This document shows, in pieces, positions 50,763 through 61,261 of a DNA stretch of 64,000 bases. The translations under genes and the position numbers were made by a program. The DNA lies in NCBI GenBank assembly GCA_036898135.1, contig CM072513.1, positions 91,696,017 through 91,760,016 on the forward strand, given 5' to 3'. The notes beneath the pieces were generated by a model that saw only the letters and a list, made by a program, of their open reading frames with translations, did not search any database and had not been told where the DNA came from. This DNA comes from Oncomelania hupensis (taxonomy: Eukaryota > Mollusca > Gastropoda > Littorinimorpha > Pomatiopsidae). Position 1 is the stretch's first letter, and each line of letters begins with the position of its first letter.

Positions 50763-51522
50763 TATGGGAGGCGAGATATAGCAAACGCGCGCGCATTTGC
50801 GCTCGCAAATGCGCGCGCAAATGCGAGCGCACTTGCGAGCGCATTTGCGCGCGTAAATGCGAGCGCACTTGCGAGCGGTGTAAGTGCGCTCGCATTTGCT
50901 ATATTCCGCTCCATACACGTAAAAATTATACCCGGAAAAGAATGTGTCTGTGAAAGAATTTGAGACGTGCACAAATTAAATATTTCTTGCATTTATTATT
51001 AATAATATTTGTAATAATTAGTGAAAACTAGCACTACTAAACTTAATATCATTCATGAAATAAACTTATCATAACATTAAGGACGATTAAGAACTACTTT
51101 TCTTAGCTACATACAATCAATCTATAAACTCACATATGATATTCTTATAGGCTACTCAGTGACAAAGCCGCGCAACAACCACTACAAAATGTACGCTAGA
51201 TCTATTTTTTTCCTTCTTTAATCTTTGGATTTTAATTACTAATATTTTAATAATATTTGTAAATAAAAGCTATCTTTAAACATATTGAGACAGTTATTTA
51301 AATTGTATTCTACGTAAATATTTAACATCAAACTAATGCGGATAAATACAAAATATCTAGGTCGGAGATCTACAAAAAAACATGTGTTCATTTTCAGTTC
51401 CTTTCCGTTGACAGTTTTCAGCAAAACCCTCATAGCAACGGGCGTAGCAACCGCGCGCGCAAATGCGAGCGCACTTGCGCACGTATTTGCGCTCGCATTT
51501 GCGCATTTGCGAGCCTCCCATA
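50763..51522. mobile_element. Unclassified DNA element with GC-rich palindromic subterminal repeats
   Basis: The 10-bp inverted ends TATGGGAGGC (50763-50772) and GCCTCCCATA (51513-51522) are flanked by the same hexamer CAAGCG (50757-50762, 51523-51528). Just inside each end are arrays of 10-14 bp words such as GCGCAAATGCGAGCGCA and ACTTGCGAGCG in both orientations (50785-50900, 51450-51512). The centre is AT-rich and has no coding frame. Superfamily unknown. Confidence 0.75.
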
Positions 51523-51835
51523 CAAGCGCGTTTCTTAGCGCCCGCTTGCGGCAAGCAAAACAAGAAGCTTGGCAAGCCTAGCCAAGCATATCTCCCTACA
51601 TGCTTACTTCAAGCTCACGCTTGGATCTGAGTTTGACGACGGTTCTTTCTTTAATGTAGACAGGACGCGTTCTAATTGGAAAAACCTGCAGAACGGTAAG
51701 TTATATGTATGTATATTCTTGAATAGTGCATGCAATTTTGTATAAATGAAGGTGTATTTTATCCAGGAAAGTATGCAAGTTTCGCGGAATGCTCGATCGT
51801 TTTGTTGTTGTTGTTCCATTTTACGAAGAGGTAAG

Positions 51836-52121
51836 GGGAACATCTCGTTACTCCCTCGTATCACTACTCCCCTGGCTCGTTACTCCCCCAGCTCGTTATT
51901 TTGAACAAAGTTCGACCTATTTCGTCGCCTATAGGAGTCGAACTAGGTAAACTTTTTAGAAAAGGGTTCGGGTAAGGGCTAGTTGCAGAGCTATCCCTAA
52001 CCCTTGCCCTAACCCTTTTCTCTACAAAAATCACTTTCCGATTCCTACATTCTTAAAATAACGAGCTGGGGAAGTAACGAGCCGGGGGAGTAGTGATACG
52101 GGGGAGTAACGAGCTGACCCC
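51836..52121. mobile_element. Fold-back MITE with 8-bp target duplication
   Basis: The arms are about 65 bp, roughly 90% identical inverted repeats built of CTCGTTACTCCCC words. GAGGTAAG occurs directly outside both ends (51828-51835, 52122-52129). The centre has AAGGGTTCGGGTAAGGG and CCCTTGCCCTAACCC, which recur at 63223-63290 in a different element. Confidence 0.75.
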
Positions 52122-52189
52122 GAGGTAAGAGATCTTATTTTGTTACCCTAATTTGACTTCGTTGAACTATTTGTTCCAGTTTTTGCTGT

Positions 52190-52270
52190 GACTTGATATT
52201 TTATTCTGCGCCTATGCCTTACCCCTGGGAGGCGGCCTAGAATTTCCAAATAAAAAGGGACAATAGAGTC
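52190..52270 (+). repeat. Short repeat shared with 45340-45440
   Basis: GGGAGGCGGCCTAGAATTTCC AATAAAAAGGGACAATA-type sequence appears in both places. It looks like a retroelement 3' end. Confidence 0.45.
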
Positions 52271-52456
52271 AAAAAAGAAGAAGAAAAAAAGGTTTTCTTC
52301 TTCTTTGGAAAAAATCCAAACTCTATGGGTCTATATATTTCATTATTAATTTTATATTGTTTTATTTTTGTTGTTGACATACATAAGTGCATGCGCATCA
52401 AGGGTGGGTGGGTGACACCATGGGTCTCTAAATACTACCACACGTTGTTTTGGCAG

Positions 52457-52528
52457 GACAAGAGGAGGGACCTTCAGGGTTATGCTGGTGATCTGGCCAG
52501 TCTGAATGCTGTGCTGGTGAAGGAATGA
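52457..52528 (+). other. Candidate terminal coding exon, unconfirmed
   Basis: After a plausible acceptor (TTGTTTTGGCAG) an open frame reads DKRRDLQGYAGDLASLNAVL then VKE and TGA. The following bases up to about 52678 remain GC-rich, and a second frame (from ATG at 52526) gives MRYSFRGGWLQKGHIYKIQD and more to a TAG. Coding-like composition stands out from the surroundings. No partner exon was found and no domain is recognised; it may be an old exon or a retroelement scrap. Confidence 0.25.
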
Positions 52529-52689
52529 GGTATTCATTTAGAGGTGGCTGGCTTCAGAAGGGCCACATCTACAAGATCCAAGATCCTCCTGCCACCAAAG
52601 AAAATCTACCTCCCGAGTCTGAAGGTGGAGATGTCTGCGTGACAGCTGCGACTTCTTTATCACCCGTCCAGGCATAGCTTGCCAGGGGA

Positions 52690-53575
52690 TATGTACTCAC
52701 TCGTGTCTGTGTGTGCACGTGTGTGTATGTGTGTATGTAACGGCTATTTATCAGAAACTAAAGGACGGATTTAGTTTACATTTAGTTTGCTATTATAATA
52801 TTAGAATAGCATGAACCTCAAGCAAAGTTTATTCATTTCGGTTGACCTCATCATGCTTGTTTGAATATAGAGTTAGTACAGATGCGAGGTGGCCGCTGCA
52901 AAGGAAATGATGATGTTACTAGATACGCCTTCGGGTGTGGTGTGTAGTGGCTGTAGCAGGGTGAGGGTTCCCACGTCTTTTTTTTTTCTTTTGTATGAGC
53001 TAAAAAGGCATTATTTATATTTCACAATTTGTCTCACTGAGGTAAACAAAACGTGTCAGTCAGAACATTTTATTGTTAGCCATTTTTATGCATGGTGTAT
53101 TTGTGTTTGTTGTATTTGTATGTGCATTTGTGTGTGTATTTGTGTGTGTTAGTGTATTTGTGTGTTAGTATAGTGTAGTTTTGCTTGCTAAATTTTAAGT
53201 TTTGTATTATTGTCAGTTATCAGTTTTTCATAATATTGCAACTTTGAATCTATATTTGATTGTCACATGTAAAGCCGCAAGTATTGCCCGACTTAGTGAA
53301 TGCATCGTTGCCAATTCAGCGTAATAATTTTATGTTTTCACGTTTACTGAAATGACGAGGACGTCATTTTGTTGGCAGGAGCGAATGTGGTAGTACTAGT
53401 CATGTTTATGAGTTGTGTGTATGTGTTTGTTGGTGTGTATACTTTTGTCAATACATGTATGTCGTTCTTAAAATGTGTGTACAGTTTGTACAATTATAAA
53501 TGTTATGGGCATTGTTATGTTATGGTTACTTCTTTGTTTTATTTTGGTAAACATCCCCTCACGTAGCATGTAAGA
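52690..53575. other. Spacer, nothing recognised
   Basis: AT-rich with TG-rich stretches (GTGTATTTGTGTG). No coding frame, terminal repeats or RNA gene was identified. Confidence 0.4.
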
Positions 53576-56262
53576 AAACATCTCTGCCGTGATTTGACAA
53601 AACCGAGTAAGTCCACCTAAGGTCGAAAATGAGTTTTTTGCGCCATCAAACTTGCAAGAGAATGACGCATCTTACCTGTAAAAATCAAATCCGAATTATG
53701 TTTAGATTTGGAGATATCATAGAGTAAGTCCTTGTTAAAAAAAATTTAAGTGGGGGGATAAACTGATAAAACCAAGCAAGTCCCCTGCGATTTTGTTTCG
53801 GCGTTCCTCTGGCTGATGCTCGAGTTGGCATGATGACGTCATTTTCTACAATAACCTGACAAAGAAAAGTAAGTCCTCCCGACCAATGAGAAAGCGCCTT
53901 AAGATAAAGTGGACCAGTGAGAATCCATGTTATTGCTGCTGTGCAATATTATTTTCCTGTGAAAATGATGACGACATTTCGGTCAGCAAAGGACGTGTTC
54001 GGCTTTTTGAAAAAGAGTTTTCATGTACTTTCCTGCCCACCATGAAGGATCCTGTAGATCTTCCGCCTACGCGGCAACTTCCACGAGGTGTGGAAATAAA
54101 CAAACAAACTATCCTATCCTATCCTATCCTATCCTATCCTATCCTGTCCCGTAACCCTGAAGTCGTAGGGGCACCACAGATGATCGTTTAACCAGCATAC
54201 TCCATCTCTCTCTGTCCTCAGCAGCCCTGATGGCTTCGCTCAGTGTCAAACCAGTCCATTCTCGAATGTTGTCCTCCCACCTCTTTTTCGGTCTCCCTCT
54301 TCTTCTACCTCCTTGCACTGCGCCTTGCAGAATAGTCTTTGCAAGGCCTGATGATCTGGGGACGTGGCCATACCATCGGAGTTTCCGTTTCTTCACCACT
54401 GTGAGCAGGTCATCGTGTTGTCAAATGGCTTGTGTGATGGTCTGTCGGACTTCGTCGTTGGTGATGTGTTGGGTATAGGAAATGCCCAGAAGTCTTCTGT
54501 AGCACATCATCTCCATGTTTTGTATTCTTCGTTGTAGATCTGCTGTGAGGGTCCATGCTTCGCAAGCATATAAGATGGAGATGACAAGGGAGCGCAGCAG
54601 TCTTACTTTGGAATGTAGACTGATGGTCCTGTCTTTCCAAATGGCTTGAACCTTGTCAGGGCAGCAGTTGTTTGTGCGATCCTGGAGAGGACTTCCTGTC
54701 GGGACCCATTGTCTGATACAATGGCTCCTAAATATTTGAAGCTATGCACTGTGTTGGCCTTGGACTTTGATGTCCGTGTTGATGCCATTGGTGTTGTTGG
54801 TCATCATTTCGGTCTTCTCTGCACTTATTTCAATTCCACAAGCTTTGGAGGTGGTGTCAAGCCTCTGTACCAGTTGTTCAAGTTCTTGTTCCTCTGCATG
54901 CAGCCAATCCATCAATGTCATCCGCAAAACGAAGATTGGAGATTGCTCTACCCCCTATGCTGACTGTTCCTTCGTGATCTGCAAGAGCATCTGACATGAT
55001 GCGCTCTAGGAAGATGTTGAAGGGTGTTGGAGAGAGTAGGCATCCTTGACGCACACCGATTGTTGTTCTGAACCAGTTCCCGATGGCGCTGTTGTGGAGG
55101 ACTGCACTGGTAGCCTTGTCATACAGGTTTTTGATGACTTCAATAATTTTAGGTCTGATGTTGTACGCTTTCATTATTGCCCATAGAGCTGCATGCCAGA
55201 CTCGGTCAAACGTTTTCTTGAAGTCTATGAACACATGATATAGATGTTGTTGGTGCTGTAGGTATTTCTCACAGATTATTCTGAGGTTGAAAATCTGTTC
55301 AGTGGTACTTCGCCCTGCCCTGAATCCTGCTTGTTCTTCAGCTATGATTTGTTCAGCTTGGGGTTTCAACCTGTTGAGTAATATTTTCAGGAGGACCTTG
55401 CTGGGATGGATGATGAGGCTGACGGTGCGGTAATTTTCACACTCCTGAAGGTTACCTTTTTTGGGAAGAGTGATTACAAGCGACTGGGCCCATGGTATAG
55501 GCCACTCTCCACTCTGCCAGATCTTGTTACAGATAATGGTGAGGGCATCAATCATCGCTTCTCCTCCTGCTTGTAGCAGTTCCGCGGGTATGTTGTCCAC
55601 TCCCGCTGACTTCCCTTTCTTTAGCGATTGCACTGCTGCCTCAACTTCTTCCCGGAGAATTGGGAGGATTTCTTCTCTGTTCTCGGGACATGCTAGAACT
55701 GATGGGTCTCCATTTGGTGTATGGTTGTAAAGGTCAGAGCAGTACTCTGTCCATCTGTCCAAGACTTCTTGTTCTTCTGTAAGGCATATGCCAGACTTGC
55801 TTTGGATCGTGGAGACTTTGGGCTGTTTGAAACTTGTCAGCCGCTTTACAGTCTGGTAGGCCTTCTTGCTGTTGTTCTTGTTCAGACTGTTCTCTAATTC
55901 CTGGCATTGATCTTCTATCCAGTTATCCCTTTGCTGTGCGCATGCCTTTTCGGATGTCATTGTTGATTTTTCGGTAGACATCAGCTCCCTGTGAGGTGTT
56001 CTTTTTCTTTCTTTTTTTTAAATCTCTCTTCGTTTATCACACAGATCCAAAAGTTCAGGTGTGATCCACGGCTTCTTCTTTGGTCGGTGCTTGCCAAGGA
56101 TCTCAGTGGCGGCATCTGTCACAGCTGAGTTGAAGGTGGTGGGCATGGTGTTGACATCTACTTCACCAGACCCCAAAATGAGCAGTGGTGCAAATTTCCC
56201 TTCAATTGTGGCCTGAAATAGTTCTGCCACCTCCGGGTCTTGCAGTTTGTCCAGGTCGAACT

Positions 56263-56969
56263 TCAGTCTAGTGCAGTATTTACTCTCTTCAAGTGGAGCC
56301 GGAAAGACATCATCAAGAGATCGTGGTCACTTCCGATGTCTGCTCCTGGAAAAGTGCGTGTCCTGCCAATGTTGATGCTTGATCTGAAGCGTTTCTTGAC
56401 CATGATGTAGTCTATTTGGTTGTGATGCTCCCCGCTGGGACTGTGCCATGTCCATCGTCTGGAGTTTTTGTGGAGACCAAGCGTGTTTGCCAGTACCAGA
56501 TTGTTGTATCTGGCAAACTCCAAGAATCTCAGACCCCTGTCATTTGTCTCGTTGTTGCAGTGGGGTCCACATGTGTCTCCCCAGTTGTGGTGCGCATCTT
56601 GGCCAACCTTGGCATTCCAGTCGCCTTGCACTATGACTATGTCCTTCTTCGGCACTTGGTCAAGGACCGCCTGTAGATTTTCATAAAAATACTCCACTTC
56701 GCTGTCGTCATAGTCTGATGTTGGGGCATAGGTCTGGATGATGGTGATGTTGAAAGGGGCTGCTCTCAGGCGGATGGTAATGAGTCTACTGGGCGGCAAC
56801 CCATGACAGTGGCTAGAATGTTCTTGTGGACCAAGAATTTAACGCCGTGTTCGTGCCTGTCATCTCTACCGCTGAAATAGAGCTTGTGGCCTTTGTCTGT
56901 CGTTGTTTCACCTAGGCCTTTCCAGCGCAGTTCGCTAATGCCTAGAACGTTCCATCGATAGCGGTCCAA
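56263..56969 (-). pseudogene. RTE endonuclease domain, frame-shifted
   Basis: Two overlapping minus frames (56969-56766 and 56799-56263) together cover an exonuclease/endonuclease/phosphatase-fold domain. Visible motifs include the ISELRW start, a YAPTSDYDDSE strand, GDWNAKVG and the terminal SDHDLL with its catalytic Asp-His. A frameshift near 56790 breaks the domain. Confidence 0.8.
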
Positions 56970-57394
56970 CTCGTGGGCCAGTTCTTCTAATTTTCCTTCC
57001 GCAGTTAGGGTCCTGACATTCCAGGTTCCTATGACGATGTTGTTTCTCGTGCGGATCTTGCTAAATTGTCCATCAGTAGCATACTTAACACCTCCGTCCT
57101 GGTGGCCAACGGAAGGCGCGGTCCTTGAGCCGGGCGACGACCTATCCGGTATGGAATTAGTGGAGTGTCATCATGCATGTAGTGTGTCTTGGGCAAAAAA
57201 AGGACCTGGCGGTGCCCAATCCTCTCCAGGCTGTTGGGCACAGCCGAAATCCACGAATACAGTGTGGCTCGCCTTGGCCCCGAGCACGTGGTCGTTGAAC
57301 CTGTAACAACGTGAGGTTCCTCGCACTGGCCGGTGACTTCTGTGTAGAAGACTTTCGCCCAGTGATGCCGTGCTAACATTACCCCTGTTAGTCA

Positions 57395-57450
57395 CCTCTT
57401 ACGACACGCTGGGAAACGTTGGGCCTATTCTATTCAGTGCCCGAACCCAC
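57395..57450 (-). other. Conserved 5' end of the RTE element (hairpin-forming)
   Basis: On the minus strand the first 60 bases contain GGGTTCGGGC, AATAGGCCCAACG and GTCGTAAGAGGTGACTAAC. The GTCG/TGAC arms can pair (with one G-U) around a TAAGAGG loop, and GGGC can pair with GCCC. From memory, a very similar GTCGTAAGAGGCGACTAA end is common in animal RTE-type elements; no database was consulted. Confidence 0.5.
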
Positions 57451-57458
57451 AAACAAAC

Positions 57459-58600
57459 AGCAACAAATATATTACAGACACACAACAAGGGCAACAAAAT
57501 ACAAGACATACACGTGGTGTAAAGGCAGGAAGATCGCTACAATAGGAAACTGAAAGGAAAATAGTTTTGTATTTTTAAAATTAAATTGGCTGCATCTAAT
57601 ATTATTTTGAAGGGAGAGCAAAAAAAACCATGACTCCTGCATACCAACCCAGGAATATTAAGTGAAGAATGGCTAAAAAACAATAAACAGGCACACATAT
57701 ACACTCACTGTAACTGCCGCACCCACATCTTACAAAACCCAACTTATGTGACTCATCTCGTCAGACTTTTTAACAAAGAAACGAAACGGCCTATGGGACT
57801 TACTTGGTTTGGTGAATTTTGAAAACAAGGATTTACTTAATAATAAACTGACAAAACCAAGCGGATTTGACTTACTTGGTTTTGTGAATTTTTTTAACAA
57901 GGATTTAATTCAATAATAAACTGACAAAACCAAGCGGGTGACTTGCTTGGTTTTGTCATGTTCTCAACAAAGATCTATCTCAAGAATAATCTGACAAAAC
58001 AAAGCAAGTCCACAAATAGTCTTAAAACATCAAATCTATCAAACATTTCTTTAACATTCAAGGTATGCACTCTTAAATCGAGGAATTGCATTATAATATG
58101 CCCTTAAACTTCCAGAAACGATCGCGTAATATAGCGCAACACAAAACGTCGATTTTCTCGAAAGTAGGTTTTGTGGACTTGCTCGGTTTTGTCAGTTCAC
58201 GGCAGATCTGCTTAGAGCTATGACTGCAAAGCAGTTGGTGTGTGCTTTGAACATTGGTACACATCACTTGCATGCACTACTCACAGATAAAGGATACAAG
58301 AATACAACGTGTGCATTATATTACGTCATATTATGCTAGACACATAAATAAATCAATACACCATACACCCCTTGACAACAACATTATAATTTGATAACTA
58401 TAAATTTTGCACGGGCTCCACACGTCACGGTTATTTTGTTTGTCTTCTCCAAATAACTAAGCTGCCAGACACAATGCCATCTGCACAGGCGACATGACAG
58501 TTTGTCATTATATTCTTTCCACCGATTGAATGAATGAAACAGATATGCAAAGCCATAGTTCGTGTGTGTGTGCGCGCTCTTCAGTGAGTGTGTGTGTAAG
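57459..58600. other. Right arm of the DNA element and flank
   Basis: Up to 58205 it belongs to the element with TGACAAAACCAAGC words. From 58206 to about 58600 I see no feature. No host exon was found. Confidence 0.5.
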
Positions 58601-58755
58601 CGCGTTTGTGTGCTTTTTTTTTTTAGTTTGAGAGTCATTAGTTTTTAATATATAAGCTTACTGCTAATAATTCAAGAGTTTTCATCATTCTGTTTTATAG
58701 TCAAAGTTGTTCTGTATTCATGTAAGCACCTAGAGCTAAGTCTACATTAGGCGCA

Positions 58756-58781
58756 TTAATAATAATAATAACAACAACAAC

Positions 58782-58851
<70 letters not shown>

Positions 58852-58852
58852 G
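58756..58852. repeat. (AAT)n microsatellite
   Basis: ATAATAATA interrupted once by AACAACAACAAC. Confidence 0.97.
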
Positions 58853-59096
58853 CAGTTTTTGCACTGTCATTGCCAGAATCTGAAGACAGCTCTAAAACTA
58901 TCTCCTTCACAATGCGCTTCAAAATGTACGCCATTTTCAAAACAAACTTGCTTCTGCTGGTCGTTTCTTAGGCACTTTTGATACCGCTTGGCCCGCCACA
59001 AGCACGCTTGCTTGGCTCGCGGCCTAAGAAACGTTTTTTTTTTTTTTTTTTTTTTTAAAACAACCATTCGCACAAGCAAAAGGTAATTTTTTTTTT

Positions 59097-60535
59097 CGTT
59101 CTTGTAGAGCGCTTTTCCAGCTGAAGAGCTGCTTAAAGGGCTGGCAAATACAGGATCTAACTCAAGCCGTCTGAGACGCCCAAGGGCTGGCAAAGACAGG
59201 ACCTAACTCAAGCCTGAGGCGCCCAGGGGCTAGCAATGACAGGACCTGACTCAAGCCTGAGGCGCCCAGGGGCTAGCAAAGACAGGACCTAACTCAAGCC
59301 TGAGGCGCCCAGGGGCTAGCAAAGACAGGACCTAACTCAAGCCTGAGGCGCCCAGGGGCTAGCAAAGACAGGACCTAACTCAAGCCTGAGGCGCCCAGGG
59401 GCTAGCAAAGACAGGATCTAACTCAAGCCGCCTGAGACGCCCAGGGGCTGGCAAAGACAGGACCTAACTCAAGCCGCCTGAGACGCCCAGGGGCTGGCAA
59501 AGACAGGACCTAACTCAAGCCGCGTGGGGCGCCCAGGGGCTGGCAAAGACAGGATCTAACTCAAGCCGCGTGAGGCGCCAAAGGGCTGGCAAAGACAGGA
59601 TCTAACTCAAGCCGTCTGAGGCGTCCAAGGGCTGGCAAAGACAGGACCTAACTCAAGCCGCCTGAGACGCCCAGGGGCTGGCAAAGACAGGACATAACTC
59701 AAGCCGCGTGAGGCGCCCAGGGGCTGGCAAAGACAGGATCTAACTCAAGCCGCGTGAGGCGCCCAAGGGCTGGCAAAGACAGGATCTAACTCAAGCCGCG
59801 TGAGGCGCCCAGGGGCTGGCAAAGACAGGATCTAACTCAAGCCGCGTGAGGCGCCCAAGGGCTGGCAAAGACAGGATCTAACTCAAGCCGCGTGAGGCGC
59901 CCAAGGGCTGGCAAAGTCAGGATCTAACTCTAGCCGCGTGAGGCGCCCAAGGGCTGGCAAAGGCGGGATCTAACTCAAGCTGCCTGAGGCGCCCAAGGGC
60001 TGGCAAAGACAGGACCTAACTCAAGCCGCGTGAGGCGCCCAAGGGCTGGCAAAGACAGGATCTAACTCAAGCCGCGTGAGGCGCCCAGGGGCTGGCAAAG
60101 ACAGGATCTAACTCAAGCCGCGTGAGGCGCCCAAGGGCTGGCAAAGACAGGATCTAACTCAAGCCGCGTGAGGCGCCCAAGGGCTGGCAAAGTCAGGATC
60201 TAACTCTAGCCGCGTGAGGCGCCCAAGGGCTGGCAAAGGCAGGATCTAACTCAAGCTGCCTGAGGCGCCCAAGGGCTGGCAAAGACAGGACCTAACTCAA
60301 GCCGCCTGAGGCGCCCAAGGGCTGGCAAAGACAGGACCTAACTCAAGCCGCGTGAGGCGCCTATTTGCTGCCTTCGGCACATCGTCTGACGCCCCAGGCA
60401 GGTGAGCACAATGATGGGTGACGGGATAATAGGGGAGAAAGGACCTAGTGGTTGCTGGGTTTATTTATGTATGTAGTTGGTACTCCCAACATAGAGCATG
60501 AACGTCAGGATTTGTACAGTCCGTGCGAGAGATAA
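59097..60535 (-). mobile_element. SINE family 1 copy with expanded internal minisatellite
   Basis: The left end GTAGAGCGCTTTTCCAGCTG and right part TGAGCACAATGATGGGTGAC, GGAGAAAGGACCTAGTGGTT and GTCAGGATTTGTACAG match the inverted SINE family 1 order (compare 1377-1612). In between, a block that is single-copy in the other SINEs is repeated about 27 times (59136-60360). Confidence 0.75.
59136..60360. repeat. Minisatellite, about 27 units of 43/46 bp with higher-order repeat
   Basis: Unit core: CAAGGGCTGGCAAAGACAGG, ATCTAACTCAAGCC, then GCGTGAGGCGCC. Units 3-7 lack three bases (AAGCCTGAGG instead of AAGCCGCGTGAGG) and have GGGGCTAGC, forming a 43-bp subfamily at the left. A six-unit, 276-bp block with the marked units GCAAAGTCAGG and GCAAAGGC(G/A)GG is present twice (offset 276 bp, for example 59916 and 60192). 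Confidence 0.95.
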
Positions 60536-61062
60536 TCTAATTTTTCACAGCTTTTCGTATATGCACAAGCTGACTCACTAGACTAACTCGCATTTTCACA
60601 ATTTAATTAATTAATTAATTAATTATATAAGAAGGCTTTGTTAAGGATGAGAATATTCCATCAAACAAATTCTGCAGACAACGAAGTAGGCGAATATCTA
60701 AAGGATCCAGACCAACATTCAAAACAACAAAACCACACACAAGTGACGCTTCTGTACATTATAATATTAAGTAGACTATCTCGCACACTCCTCTGTTCAA
60801 GTCCCAAATTCAGCAAAAAGGAACTGTATAGTATAATCTAATACTACGCACTACAAAATTAGCCAGCAAATACACATTGACTGCCACACTTCGACAGATT
60901 AAATACACAGATCGCGCGCGGACAGCAGGCAATATTCATCTTTTGGTGCTTTCGGGCATTTACTAAGGTTATACAGGCAGTCGGCCTGAAAGCGACGCCG
61001 ACCCCAAACCTGAGTGTTAGAGGCTGTTGAGGACATAGGCCTATACACAGCCTATGTTTGAT

Positions 61063-61230
61063 AGATCTCTGACACTTGGCTAGCGTCATGGTCACCTGCA
61101 TAGAGGATCTCTGACACTTGGCTAGCGTCATGGTCACCTGCATAGAGGATCTCTGACCCTCGGCTAGTGTCATGGTCACCTGCTTAGAGGATCTCTGACA
61201 CTCGGCTAGTGTCATGGTCACCTGCTTAGA
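61063..61230. repeat. Minisatellite, 4 units of 42 bp
   Basis: Four head-to-tail copies of GATCTCTGACACTTGGCTAG CGTCATGGTCACCTGCATAG AG-type units. Units 1-2 are identical, while units 3-4 share CTCGGCTAGTGTC and TGCTTAGAG. The ORF across it (61221-60859 on minus) is a by-product of the period being divisible by 3. Confidence 0.95.
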
Positions 61231-61261
61231 GGAAACTGGCCGTATTAACTAACATCTTCTT

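Larger units (their letters stand above)
54110..57450 (-). mobile_element. RTE-like retrotransposon, near full length (3.34 kb)
   Basis: On the minus strand the element starts GTGGGTTCGGGCACTGAATA near 57450 and ends in a (TAGGA)n tail of about 7 units at 54110. The 8-bp repeat AAACAAAC flanks it (54102-54109, 57451-57458). Order of domains: apurinic-type endonuclease (WNVLGISELRWKG near 56945, GDWNAKVG near 56620, GSDHDLLMM near 56310), linker (HRPKKKPWITPELLDLCDKR near 56060), RT with GFRAGRSTTEQ, FIDFKK, GVRQGCLLSP and FADDIDGLA, and C-terminal GYGTG. Frameshifts near 56790, 56240-56020, 55950 and 54905 make this copy inactive. Size and domain order match RTE-clade elements; the sub-clade is not resolved. 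Confidence 0.92.
53584..58205. mobile_element. DNA transposon remnant with inverted ends, hosting a full-length RTE
   Basis: Left end CTGCCGTGATTTGACAAAAC and right end (reverse complement) CTGCCGTGAACTGACAAAAC continue as matching inverted repeats for about 34 bases (roughly 88% identity). ATCT lies outside both (53580-53583, 58206-58209). The internal word TGACAAAACCAAGC(A/G)AGTCC and its complement occur many times near both ends (about 53600, 53765, 57807-57995). Without the RTE insertion the element is about 1.3 kb. No transposase ORF was identified. Confidence 0.75.

Noticed and set aside
59136..60360. CRISPR-like array
   Set aside because: Repeats are contiguous 43/46-bp units with no unique spacers, in eukaryotic DNA; it is a minisatellite.
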